Shown here piece after piece: positions 24,046 through 32,389 of a stretch of DNA of 46,299 nt (position 1 is the stretch's first letter; every line of letters begins with the position of its first letter). Location of the stretch: the NCBI RefSeq assembly GCF_943193015.1, contig NZ_CALPCM010000023.1, positions 1-46,299 on the forward strand, read 5' to 3'. Position numbers and translations under genes: made by a program. This DNA comes from Hominisplanchenecus_A murintestinalis (GTDB lineage: Bacteria; Bacillota; Clostridia; Lachnospirales; Lachnospiraceae). The notes under the pieces were generated by a model. It ran no database searches. It worked only from the letters and a program-made list of their open reading frames with translations, and had not been told where the DNA came from.

Positions 24046-24924
24046 TTACACTGCTTTCCAGAGTAGAAAATTATCTTCAAACACCGTATCCAGCCTCCCG
24101 CCGTCTTTTAGCCAGGAAAGATAAGAACGGATGGTACTGCCCACCAGCACATACTGCTCAAAATTCATCACAAGGCCATACTCCTGAAAAATTTTCTGAA
24201 GGATTTTTTCATAGTTTACAGGCTCTTTACAGATATTTAAAAGACGCCCTGCAATCTCCAGTACCTTTTCTCTATTGTAGAGAACAAGCGGTTTGATATC
24301 CTCTGTCACTTCTGCATGGGCAGGAACAAACACAGACGCATCCATTTTTTCCACCTTGTCCAGTGTATCCAGATATGCGCCTACATCATAAATAAACGAA
24401 ACCGCATATTTGTCTAATGTTGCTTTACTGCTTATACAGTCTGCCAGAAACACCGTTCCATCCGGCGTCCGAAATCCCACCATATCAAAAAAATGTCCTG
24501 GCAGATGAAGAATCTCAAGTTCTTTAGGAAATTCTTCGTCCGAAAAATCTGTTACCGCACTCCCCTGAGCCAGAAGAAATTTGTGCCTCAAATCCTTACA
24601 GGGATATCCTCCGTACAGAAACGCCGGTTCCAGAATAGGGTATTCCGTAAACGCCGCTTCGATACCGCCGGAATAAACCTTACACCTGGTCTGTCCCTGC
24701 AGATAGCGATTGCCGCCGATATGATCCGCGTTGGAATGGGTATTTAGAATCCCTTTTAACTGCCAGCTATTTTTATCCAGAATCTGCCGCACCTTCCTGC
24801 CGGCATCCTTATCATTCCCACTGTCAATCAGATAAACATTGTTTTCTTCCGCCAGATAAACCCCTATCTTCGCCGGACAATTTATGTAGTAACACTTATC
24901 GCTGAGCTGTATCAATTCATACAT
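24046..24924 (-). CDS. MBL-fold metallo-hydrolase with altered zinc motif
   Basis: A 292-residue metallo-beta-lactamase-fold protein. The metal motif reads NTHSNADHIGG, so the second His of HxHxDH is Asn. The later ligands are PGHFFD (His), FLADCIS (Asp) and VPAHAE (His). Hence the first metal site may be altered while Asp and His for the second site are kept. After residue 225 comes a winged-helix-like tail (PVNYEKILQKIFQEYG, VGSTIRSYLSWLKDGG), as in hydrolases with a C-terminal nucleic-acid- or dimer-binding helix. Substrate unknown. It probably forms a two-gene unit with the ClC homologue. Confidence 0.82.
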   Translation of the reverse strand: MYELIQLSDKCYYINCPAKIGVYLAEENNVYLIDSGNDKDAGRKVRQILDKNSWQLKGILNTHSNADHIGGNRYLQGQTRCKVYSGGIEAAFTEYPILEPAFLYGGYPCKDLRHKFLLAQGSAVTDFSDEEFPKELEILHLPGHFFDMVGFRTPDGTVFLADCISSKATLDKYAVSFIYDVGAYLDTLDKVEKMDASVFVPAHAEVTEDIKPLVLYNREKVLEIAGRLLNICKEPVNYEKILQKIFQEYGLVMNFEQYVLVGSTIRSYLSWLKDGGRLDTVFEDNFLLWKAV

Positions 24925-24951
24925 TATAAAGTCCCTCCAATCCTTGCTTCA

Positions 24952-24980
24952 ATTCTATCATCTAACCCCAGACATCACAA
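24952..24980 (-). promoter_or_regulatory. Likely promoter of the MBL-fold/clc pair
   Basis: Minus-strand TTGTGA (24975-24980), 17-base spacer, TAGAAT (24952-24957): four and five of six matches. The rest of the 200-base gap (24925-25124) holds the ackA terminator and nothing else I can identify. Confidence 0.45.
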
Positions 24981-25059
24981 GTACATTTCCCAAAAGTATA
25001 GGAAAAACATGTGCCTCCTCAGTGCTTTTCAAAAATACAGCGCTTTAGATACACACAGC

Positions 25060-25085
25060 AAAAGTGGCGGTTTCCCGCCACTTTT
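25060..25085. terminator. Terminator after ackA
   Basis: AAAAGTGGCGG (25060-25070) pairs perfectly with CCGCCACTTTT (25075-25085) around TTTC. The A/T ends serve as tails on either strand. It lies about 40 bases after the ackA stop. Confidence 0.85.
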
Positions 25086-25124
25086 ATCTATTATAAAAAA
25101 CACCTATTCTTTTGCTATCTATAC

Positions 25125-26315
25125 TTATACCAGAGCCACCGTTTCACGGCAGATAGCCAGCTCTTCATTTGTCGGAATCACGGCAACTTTCACATTAGAA
25201 TCCGGTGTGGAAATAACCATGTCCTCTCCCCTCTTGCTATTTGCTTCCGCATCCAATTTGATTCCCAAGTATCCGAAATGCTCGCAAACTTTTTCACGCA
25301 CAATCCCGGCATTCTCACCGATACCTGCGGTAAATGCGATTGCATCCACGCCGTTTAAAGCAGCTACATAAGAACCGACATATTTTGCCACACGATAACA
25401 GAATACTTCCAGCGCGTTTGCTGCATACTCATTTCCGGAGTTCATTCCCTCTTCCAAATCGCGGAAGTCGCTGGAAAGCTCTTTGGAAAGTCCATATACG
25501 CCGGACTTTTTATTCAATACATTCATTACGCCTGCAATATCCAGATTTTCCTTCTTTGCCAGGAATTCCATGATAGCCGGGTCGATATCTCCGGAACGTG
25601 TTCCCATTACAAGTCCCTCTAATGGTGTAAGTCCCATAGAAGTATCTACACATTTTCCGTCTTTCACTGCACTGATGGAAGCGCCGTTCCCCAGATGGCA
25701 TACGATAATTTTAGAATGATTGATATCCAGCCCCAAAAACTCTGCAGCATGTTTTGAAACGAAACTGTGGGAAGTTCCGTGGAATCCGTACCTTCTCACT
25801 TTATATTTCTCATAGTACTCATACGGAAGCCCGTACAGATATGCCTTTGCAGGCATGGTCTGATGAAATGCCGTATCAAACACGCCTACCATCGGTACAT
25901 CCGGCATCAGCTCTTTGCAGGCATTGATACCAATCAGGTTTGCCGGGTTATGGAGCGGCGCCAAATCGTTACACTCGGCAACTGCCGCCATCATCTCATC
26001 TGTGATAACTGCGGAAGAAGCAAACTTCTCGCCGCCATGTACGATACGGTGCCCTACCGCATTTACTTCTGCCAGACTTGCAATCGCCCCCGTTTTCTCG
26101 TTTACGAGCGCATCCAGCACCATCTGGATAGCTTCTTTGTGAGTCGGCATCGGCGCTTCTGTGATTTCCTTATCACAGCCCGCTTTCTGGTATACCAGCC
26201 TTCCGTCGATTCCGATTCTCTCGCAAAGCCCCTTTGCCAGCACTTCCTCTGAATCAGAATTGATCAACTGATATTTCAGTGAAGAACTTCCGCAGTTAAT
26301 AACTAACACGTTCAT
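25125..26315 (-). CDS. ackA: Acetate kinase
   Basis: Interconverts acetyl phosphate plus ADP with acetate plus ATP, the substrate-level ATP step of acetogenic fermentation. The 396 residues carry VLVINCGSSSLKYQL, HRIVHGGEKF, GVFDTAFHQTMP, YGFHGTSH, HLGNGASISAV and FTAGIGEN, all typical. AGGAGG precedes the start. It lies 26 bases after pta, forming the classic pta-ackA operon. Confidence 0.98.
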   Translation of the reverse strand: MNVLVINCGSSSLKYQLINSDSEEVLAKGLCERIGIDGRLVYQKAGCDKEITEAPMPTHKEAIQMVLDALVNEKTGAIASLAEVNAVGHRIVHGGEKFASSAVITDEMMAAVAECNDLAPLHNPANLIGINACKELMPDVPMVGVFDTAFHQTMPAKAYLYGLPYEYYEKYKVRRYGFHGTSHSFVSKHAAEFLGLDINHSKIIVCHLGNGASISAVKDGKCVDTSMGLTPLEGLVMGTRSGDIDPAIMEFLAKKENLDIAGVMNVLNKKSGVYGLSKELSSDFRDLEEGMNSGNEYAANALEVFCYRVAKYVGSYVAALNGVDAIAFTAGIGENAGIVREKVCEHFGYLGIKLDAEANSKRGEDMVISTPDSNVKVAVIPTNEELAICRETVALV

Positions 26316-26341
26316 TTTCTTTTCCTCCTAAATTTAGACTT

Positions 26342-27337
26342 CTATTCAGCCTGGCACTGTACAGCCGTAATGGCAACTACACCCACGATATCCTCAGAAG
26401 AACATCCGCGTGATAAATCGTTGACCGGCTTTGCGATACCCTGGGTAACCGGACCATAAGCCTCTGCTTTTGCCAGCCGCTGTACCAGCTTGTACCCAAT
26501 ATTTCCGGCATCCAGATCCGGGAATACCAGGACGTTTGCCTTACCTGCAACCGGGCTGTTCGGAGCCTTGGAAGCGCCTACGCTCGGAACGATAGCAGCA
26601 TCCAGCTGGAATTCGCCGTCCAGTTTCAGTTCCGGGTTTTCTTCTTTTGCGATTCTCGTTGCTTCTACTACTTTGTCAACATCTGCATGTTTTGCGCTGC
26701 CCATCGTAGAGTGTGAAAGCATTGCCACAACAGGCTCTTTCTCAACCAGAAGTTCGAATGACTCTGCGGAAGACTTTGCGATAGCTGCCAATTCTTCCGG
26801 CGTCGGGTTCTGGTTCAGACCGGAGTCTGCAAAGATAAATGTGCCGTCTGCGCCATACTCGCAGTTCGGGACAACCATCAGGAAGAACGCAGATACCAGT
26901 TTCGTTCCCGGTTTCGTTTTCAGAATCTGAAGACACGGACGAAGTGTATCAGCAGTAGAATGACATGCGCCGGAAACCATACCGTCTGCATCTCCCATTT
27001 TTACCATCATAACACCGTAGTACAGATACTGGTTCAGCAGGATTTCCTTTGCCTGCTCCGGCGTCATGCCCTTTTTCTGTCTCAGCTCTACCAGTTTATC
27101 AATATAGGCTGCTGTCCTCTCATCTGTAGCCGGGTCTACAATCTTTGCACCTGAAATATCAAGCCCTTCGCTTCCTTTTTTAATTTCTTCCTCGCTTCCA
27201 ACCAGGACGACATCTGCGATGCCTTCCTTCAGAATCTGCGCGGTAGCTTCGTATGTACGGCGATCCTCTGTCTCCGGCAGTACGATAGTCTTTTTATTTG
27301 CCTTTGCCCTGGCTTTGATTACGTCAATAAATCCCAT
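26342..27337 (-). CDS. pta: Phosphate acetyltransferase
   Basis: Interconverts acetyl-CoA and acetyl phosphate. The 331-residue short form lacks the regulatory N-terminal domains of E. coli Pta. Typical segments are VLPETEDRRT, DGMVSGACHSTADTLRP, FADSGLNQNPTPEELA, LSHSTMGSAK and VFPDLDAGNIGYKLVQRLA. AAAGGAG precedes the start. It is first in the pta-ackA operon, with a strong promoter. Confidence 0.98.
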   Translation of the reverse strand: MGFIDVIKARAKANKKTIVLPETEDRRTYEATAQILKEGIADVVLVGSEEEIKKGSEGLDISGAKIVDPATDERTAAYIDKLVELRQKKGMTPEQAKEILLNQYLYYGVMMVKMGDADGMVSGACHSTADTLRPCLQILKTKPGTKLVSAFFLMVVPNCEYGADGTFIFADSGLNQNPTPEELAAIAKSSAESFELLVEKEPVVAMLSHSTMGSAKHADVDKVVEATRIAKEENPELKLDGEFQLDAAIVPSVGASKAPNSPVAGKANVLVFPDLDAGNIGYKLVQRLAKAEAYGPVTQGIAKPVNDLSRGCSSEDIVGVVAITAVQCQAE

Positions 27338-27373
27338 GATTTCTGACTCCTTTCGTAATGTTTTAATAGTTTT

Positions 27374-27402
27374 ATTATATCTCTGCCCGGCTGGAATTTC
27401 AA
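27374..27402 (-). promoter_or_regulatory. Promoter of pta-ackA
   Basis: Minus-strand TTGAAA (27397-27402), 17-base spacer, TATAAT (27374-27379). A small palindrome, TGTATA-N6-TATACA (27413-27430), lies ten bases upstream of the -35 box and could bind an activator. Confidence 0.7.
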
Positions 27403-27471
27403 CTGCTGAATATGTATATTTTGGTATACAAGGTTGCTTGTTTAAATTCTTAAGAACTTTCCTATTGATTT

Positions 27472-27747
27472 CTATCGCAAAATCAAATATCCCATCCCAA
27501 TTTCCAGCAGCATAATCAACGGAACGCCAACAGAAAACTTCGGCTTCCGAATCTTATGCCGAAAAAAATGCATCCCCAGAAAAGCTCCAAACACACCGAG
27601 AAATGCTGCTCCCAAAAGCGCCTGCTCCGATATTCTCCATTTATGACGCTCTGCTTTCCACTTGTCCACACCATACAAAACAAAAACTGCTGCATTGATG
27701 AGCAGGTATAGCCATACAAATATATCTCCCAATCCTTCTATATGCAT
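27472..27747 (-). CDS. DUF1294 family small membrane protein
   Basis: A 91-residue protein of the DUF1294 (YsdA-like) family with about three hydrophobic segments and the family motif YGVDKWKAERHKWRISE, then LGMHFFRHKIRKPKF. Function unknown. GGAGGG precedes the start. It is a single-gene unit upstream of pta, 69 bases before the pta promoter, with its own promoter. Confidence 0.85.
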   Translation of the reverse strand: MHIEGLGDIFVWLYLLINAAVFVLYGVDKWKAERHKWRISEQALLGAAFLGVFGAFLGMHFFRHKIRKPKFSVGVPLIMLLEIGMGYLILR

Positions 27748-27782
27748 AGGTTTGTCCCTCCGTTTCCCTTTTCTCTTTCCGA

Positions 27783-27811
27783 ATTATAGCATTTCCTTCC
27801 CGCAAAGTCTA
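27783..27811 (-). promoter_or_regulatory. Promoter of the DUF1294 gene
   Basis: Minus-strand TAGACT (27806-27811), 17-base spacer, TATAAT (27783-27788). The divergent tmcAL gene begins about 75 bases away; I could not find a clear promoter for it. Confidence 0.55.
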
Positions 27812-27886
27812 TTTTTCTTCCCGATTTAGGTATACAAAACCACTTTTTGCAGATATACTTACTTTAAAACTCAGGGGGATATTTTT

Positions 27887-29128
27887 ATGAAAACTGTCGG
27901 TGTGATTGCTGAATATAATCCGTTCCACAATGGACATGCCTGGCATATGCAGGAAGCAAAAAGAATCTCAGGTGCAGACTTCTGTGTTGTTGTCATGAGC
28001 GGAAATTTTGTGCAGCGGGGAGCTCCCGCTATTCTTGATAAATACGCACGAACCCAAATGGCTCTTGCCTGCGGCGCCGACTTGGTGCTGGAGCTTCCCG
28101 TTTCCTGGGCATTGGGAAGCGCTGAATATTTCGCTTCCGGCGCTGTCTCTCTGCTGAATTCTCTTGACTCAGTGGATTTCCTGTGCTTCGGAAGTGAGTG
28201 CGGAAAACTTGCTCCTCTTCATGAAACCGCCCAAATCTTAAACAGTGAACCGGATGAATACCGCCTGTTTTTAAAAAAGAACCTGAAAGCCGGAAAGTCC
28301 TTTCCACTGGCGCGCGCCAATGCGCTGGAACAATATCTTCCGAATGCGCCCGTTTCCTCACTCCTGAGAGAGCCGAACAACATACTGGGAATCGAATACC
28401 TGAAAGCCCTGCTCCGCTTTGACAGCCGGATACAGCCTTTTACTATTCCCCGTACCGGAAGCGCTTACCACTCCCATACGCTTCACGGAACCTTTAGCTC
28501 TGCCACAGCTTTACGAAAGCTTCTCGACGCTGCAAAGCTTTCAAGTTTGAAATCTGAAACCCCTCTTCCTGTATATGAAATCCTGCTGGGAGAACTGGGG
28601 AAGTCCTGTCCTGTAAGCATCCGGGACTTTTCTCCCCTGCTCCATTACAGGCTTCTTTCCATAGCCTCCCCCGAGGAATTAACAGATTTCCAGGACGTTT
28701 CTGCAGAACTGGCCGACAGAATATTCCGTCTTATTCCCGGATTTGAGGATATTGAACAGTTTATCTCCTTAGTAAAGACGAAGCAGTATACGGAAAGCCG
28801 CATCTCACGCTGCCTATTCCATATTCTTCTGGATATCCGTATGGAAACTGTTCAGGCACAGCAAGACAATGGTTGGAACAGTTATGCCAGGATTCTGGGA
28901 CTGTGCAAAAAAAGCTCCTCTCTTCTGCGTAAAATCAAAGAGAGGAGCTGTATACCCCTGATTACCAAGCTGGCTGACGCCAAAAAACTGCTCTCGCCGG
29001 AACAGATGGAATTTCTCAAAAAAGACATCTACGCATCAGAAGTATTCCAATGCGTAACTACCGGAAAATTCAAGCAGGGCGCCTACAGTGAGTATCGGCG
29101 TCAAATTATCCTATGGGATGAACGTTAA
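27887..29128 (+). CDS. tmcAL: tRNA(Met) cytidine acetate ligase TmcAL
   Basis: Makes N4-acetylcytidine at the wobble position of elongator tRNA(Met), using ATP and free acetate rather than acetyl-CoA. The 413-residue protein has the nucleotidyltransferase HxGH-type motif EYNPFHNGHAWHM (His14, His17), MSGNFVQRGAPAILDKYART, ELPVSWALGSAEYFASGAV and SALLREPN-like segment VSSLLREPNNILGIEYL. AGGGGG precedes the start. It is the only plus-strand gene after prs. Its position beside pta-ackA is notable because acetate is its substrate, though it is transcribed separately. Confidence 0.93.
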   Translation: MKTVGVIAEYNPFHNGHAWHMQEAKRISGADFCVVVMSGNFVQRGAPAILDKYARTQMALACGADLVLELPVSWALGSAEYFASGAVSLLNSLDSVDFLCFGSECGKLAPLHETAQILNSEPDEYRLFLKKNLKAGKSFPLARANALEQYLPNAPVSSLLREPNNILGIEYLKALLRFDSRIQPFTIPRTGSAYHSHTLHGTFSSATALRKLLDAAKLSSLKSETPLPVYEILLGELGKSCPVSIRDFSPLLHYRLLSIASPEELTDFQDVSAELADRIFRLIPGFEDIEQFISLVKTKQYTESRISRCLFHILLDIRMETVQAQQDNGWNSYARILGLCKKSSSLLRKIKERSCIPLITKLADAKKLLSPEQMEFLKKDIYASEVFQCVTTGKFKQGAYSEYRRQIILWDER

Positions 29129-29235
29129 ATCTACTCTCCCCAATTACCGTAATTCCCTGCCAAGTTTATTTTGAAATATCATAGTCAATTTCTTTTTTGT
29201 TTCTGCTGGCAGCGGCACAGCCCCTGAAGCCTGCT

Positions 29236-30600
29236 TTAATTTTTAAAGCTGTGGATAGGCGCCGGAATCCTCCCTGTCCTGTTTACAAATGCATCACAGC
29301 CAAAGGAATTCACCGGCATGATAGGAGCGTATCCCAGCAGCCCGCCGAATTCCACGATTTCACCTACGCCTTTTCCAATTACAGGAATCAGGCGAACAGC
29401 CGTCGTTTTCTGGTTTACCATTCCGATGGCCATCTCATCCGCGATAATACCTGAAATCGTAGTATCTCTCGTATCTCCCGGAACCGCAATCATATCCAGG
29501 CCTACAGAGCATACACAAGTCATAGCCTCCAGTTTTTCCAGCGTGAGCGCTCCCGCCTGTACTGCGTCAATCATTCCCTGGTCCTCACTGACCGGAATAA
29601 ACGCGCCGCTCAAACCGCCCACATAAGAAGAAGCCATCACACCGCCCTTTTTAACCTGGTCATTTAAAAGCGCCAGCGCCGCTGTAGTTCCGGGCGCTCC
29701 TGCGTGCTCCAACCCAATCTCGCCGAGAATGTCTGCCACGCTGTCTCCGATAGCCGGAGTCGGAGCTAACGATAAATCTATGATTCCAAACGGAATATTC
29801 AGCATCTTCGATGCTTCCTGTGCCACGAGCTGCCCCACGCGGGTGACTTTAAACGCCGTTTTCTTAATCGTCTCGCAGAGCACCTCAAAACTTTCACCCC
29901 GCACCTGCTCCAGCGCAGTTTTTACAACGCCCGGACCGCTGACGCCTACATTGATGATGGCATCAGCTTCCGTCACTCCATGAAATGCTCCTGCCATAAA
30001 TGGATTATCATCCGGCGCGTTACAGAACACTACCAGCTTCGCACATCCCAGAGAATCTTTTGCCTTCGTTAGCTCCGCCGTCTCTTTGATAATCTCTCCC
30101 ATCAGGCGTACCGCATCCATATTGATGCCGCATTTTGTGGATCCTACATTTACAGAACTGCACACACGTTCCGTCTGCGCCAAGGCCTGGGGAATCGAAC
30201 GTATCAAATATTCATCACTTTTCGTCATGCCTTTCGATACCAGAGCCGAATAACCGCCGATAAAGTTTACTCCTACTTCGTGCGCCGCTTTGTCCAGAGT
30301 CCTGGCAATGGACACAAAATCTTCAGGACATTTACACGCATTGCCTCCCACCAGAGAAACAGGGGTTACAGAAATCCTTTTATTCACGATAGGGATTCCG
30401 TATTCCTGCTCAATATACTTCCCGGTAGAAACCAGATCCTTTGCCACTGTCGTAATCTTCCGGTAAATATTCTGATTTACCTTTTCCAAGTCAGAATCTA
30501 CACATTCCAATAAACTAATGCCTAACGTAATCGTGCGCACGTCCAGATTCTCCTGGGTAATCATCTTATTCGTTTCATTTACTTCAAATATATTTATCAT
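29236..30600 (-). CDS. UPF0210 (DUF711) family protein
   Basis: A 454-residue protein of the PFL-like UPF0210/DUF711 family, structurally related to glycyl-radical enzymes. I see no C-terminal glycyl-radical motif, so radical chemistry is not supported. Conserved stretches include LGISLLECVDSDLEKV, VGGNACKCPEDFV, NVGSTKCGINMDAVRLMGE, FHGVTEADAIINVGVSGPG and CSVGLDMIAVPGDT. Function unknown. It follows the ACT-domain gene by 59 bases, a pairing conserved across many bacteria. AGGAGG precedes the start. Confidence 0.9.
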   Translation of the reverse strand: MINIFEVNETNKMITQENLDVRTITLGISLLECVDSDLEKVNQNIYRKITTVAKDLVSTGKYIEQEYGIPIVNKRISVTPVSLVGGNACKCPEDFVSIARTLDKAAHEVGVNFIGGYSALVSKGMTKSDEYLIRSIPQALAQTERVCSSVNVGSTKCGINMDAVRLMGEIIKETAELTKAKDSLGCAKLVVFCNAPDDNPFMAGAFHGVTEADAIINVGVSGPGVVKTALEQVRGESFEVLCETIKKTAFKVTRVGQLVAQEASKMLNIPFGIIDLSLAPTPAIGDSVADILGEIGLEHAGAPGTTAALALLNDQVKKGGVMASSYVGGLSGAFIPVSEDQGMIDAVQAGALTLEKLEAMTCVCSVGLDMIAVPGDTRDTTISGIIADEMAIGMVNQKTTAVRLIPVIGKGVGEIVEFGGLLGYAPIMPVNSFGCDAFVNRTGRIPAPIHSFKN

Positions 30601-30659
30601 GATGACATTTCCTCCCGTTTATCGCAGCTATCATCCATCCCAAACATCCTGTATACAGC

Positions 30660-30932
30660 TTATATTCTGTGCATCTTATTGAAAATGTCCTCATGCTGGC
30701 ACCGAATAGTTACGCCGATCTCCTCGCCAAGCTGCGCCAAATCTTTTGTCAGATCCCCGAAATCTTTTGAGGCTTTGTTTGCATCTGTTATCATCATCAT
30801 GTTGAAAAATCCCTGTACAATCGTTTGCGAAATATCCAGGATGTTTACATTGTTATCTGCCAAATACGTGCAGACCTTTGCAATAATACCTACCGTATCT
30901 TTTCCCACCACAGTTATAATCGTCCTTTTCAT
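30660..30932 (-). CDS. ACT-domain protein (UPF0237 family)
   Basis: A 90-residue single ACT domain, beginning MKRTIITVVGKDTVGIIAKV and continuing DNNVNILDISQTIVQGFFNMMMI. ACT domains bind small ligands, usually amino acids. This family is related to the N-terminal half of GcvR and is almost always encoded with a UPF0210 protein, so it is probably its ligand-sensing partner. No DNA-binding region is present. Confidence 0.9.
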   Translation of the reverse strand: MKRTIITVVGKDTVGIIAKVCTYLADNNVNILDISQTIVQGFFNMMMITDANKASKDFGDLTKDLAQLGEEIGVTIRCQHEDIFNKMHRI

Positions 30933-30965
30933 ATTTTCCCCTTTCTAATCACATAATCTTGCCGA

Positions 30966-30985
30966 TTTGGAAGTTTACTTCCAAA
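30966..30985. repeat. Perfect inverted repeat upstream of the ACT gene
   Basis: TTTGGAAG (30966-30973), TTTA, CTTCCAAA (30978-30985). It lies 12 bases after the yycJ stop and 34 before the ACT start. No T-run follows on the minus strand, so an operator or processing stem is as likely as a terminator. Confidence 0.5.
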
Positions 30986-30996
30986 CGTTATATTTT

Positions 30997-31797
30997 TTAT
31001 CCTATTTGTACAAATGCGGACGCTTCATTGCGCTTTGCCACGCTAATAAAAAAATCCTTCGCCCGGTAAGGATTGTCTCCCATGGTCACTTCCTGACATA
31101 CCGTCTCGAACGCCAGCTCCGCAAAATTATTTTCCTGGCTTAAATGCCCCAGAAACACAGATTTCATGCCATCGTGGAGAATCTCACACAGCAGTCTCCC
31201 CGCATTTTCATTAGAAAGGTGCCCGCGCTCTCCCAGAATCCTCCGTTTCAGATAATACGGATAACTTCCCACCTGGAGCATATGTATGTCATGATTCGCC
31301 TCCATCAGCACCGCATCCAGATTCTGCAAATGTTCCACCGTATAATCTGTATACTCCCCCAGGTCTGTAATGACTCCCACGGACTGCTTTCCATGATTTA
31401 CCCGGTATGCCACCGGATCGGCAGCATCATGCGAGATTGAAAACGGCTGTATTTCCAAATCTTTTATCATAAAGCGTTCGTCCGGCACAATCTCATGAAA
31501 CAGCCCCTCATCAATCTTCCCCAGGTTTCCCATTCCCCGGATCGCCTGCAGCGTACCGCCTGTAGCATAAATAGGGATATGATGTTTTCTGGCTACTACG
31601 CCCAATCCTTTGATATGATCTGAATGCTCATGGGTAATCAAAATTCCGTCAATCTCCGCAGTTTTCCTGTCTATAGAATTCAGCCCGGCCTCAATACGCT
31701 TCCCGCTCAGCCCCACATCAATCAGGACGGCTGCGTTTTCTGAGCCTGCATAAATACAATTTCCGCTGCTTCCGCTGGCAATACTACAAAAATCCAT
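30997..31797 (-). CDS. yycJ: YycJ/WalJ-type MBL-fold exonuclease-like protein
   Basis: A 266-residue metallo-beta-lactamase-fold protein beginning MDFCSIASGSSGNCIYAG, the hallmark of YycJ (WalJ), with an intact zinc motif THEHSDH, SISHDAADP and LSNENAGRLL. Relatives act as DNA exonucleases in mismatch repair or coordinate division and replication; in many Firmicutes the gene is in the walRK operon, but not here. It overlaps coaE by 14 bases, with the SD sequence inside coaE, downstream of polA. Confidence 0.9.
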   Translation of the reverse strand: MDFCSIASGSSGNCIYAGSENAAVLIDVGLSGKRIEAGLNSIDRKTAEIDGILITHEHSDHIKGLGVVARKHHIPIYATGGTLQAIRGMGNLGKIDEGLFHEIVPDERFMIKDLEIQPFSISHDAADPVAYRVNHGKQSVGVITDLGEYTDYTVEHLQNLDAVLMEANHDIHMLQVGSYPYYLKRRILGERGHLSNENAGRLLCEILHDGMKSVFLGHLSQENNFAELAFETVCQEVTMGDNPYRAKDFFISVAKRNEASAFVQIG

Positions 31798-32389
31798 GTT
31801 CCACCAATCCTCTGTCTATTTGTCCATAAGTATTTTCTATAAAATCACTGTTGTTGTCAACCACAAACTGGCAATGTTTTAAAAACAATGCATCCGAAAG
31901 CTGGTTCTGCATAATTTCCCCGGCTTTTTCCGCCGTATATCCCCGGGACGCCATGAGCCGTTTCCGCCGAATTTCTTCCCCGGTACGCACATACCACAGC
32001 TCATCACAGATTTCATCATAATGTTCTTCAATCAAAAGCGCTGCTTCAAGCACTATAAACGGAGCCGTTCCTGCCAGCCGCTCCTGCTGGATTTCCTGTA
32101 TGATATATTCCCGTACTGCCGGATGTACAATATCATTGAGTTCTTCCAGGCTCTTCTTATCCGAAAACACAATATTTCCCAACAGACGGCGGTCTATCTC
32201 GCCGCCCGCACTCAGTATTTCTTTTCCAAATGTCTCCACAATCCTATGATAACACTCCTGTCCCGGCTGTTCCAGCACATGGGCTGCCTGATCCGCCTGA
32301 ATCACCCTCGCCCGGTATTTTTTTGAAAGATACGCAAGAACCGTGCTTTTCCCGGCTCCTATGCCCCCTGTAATCCCTAAAACCTTCAT
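31784..32389 (-). CDS. coaE: Dephospho-CoA kinase
   Basis: Last step of coenzyme A synthesis: phosphorylates the ribose 3'-OH of dephospho-CoA. The 201 residues have P-loop GITGGIGAGKSTV, VIQADQAAHVL and IVLEAALLIEEH. The start codon immediately follows the polA stop (TAG then ATG), and the 3' end overlaps yycJ. The polA-coaE pairing is common in Firmicutes. Confidence 0.97.
   Translation of the reverse strand: MKVLGITGGIGAGKSTVLAYLSKKYRARVIQADQAAHVLEQPGQECYHRIVETFGKEILSAGGEIDRRLLGNIVFSDKKSLEELNDIVHPAVREYIIQEIQQERLAGTAPFIVLEAALLIEEHYDEICDELWYVRTGEEIRRKRLMASRGYTAEKAGEIMQNQLSDALFLKHCQFVVDNNSDFIENTYGQIDRGLVEHGFL

Noticed and set aside
29236..29262. GCTTTAA/TTAAAGC stem as a terminator of the UPF0210 gene
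   Set aside because: The stem is A/T-rich, overlaps the coding end and has no following T-run.
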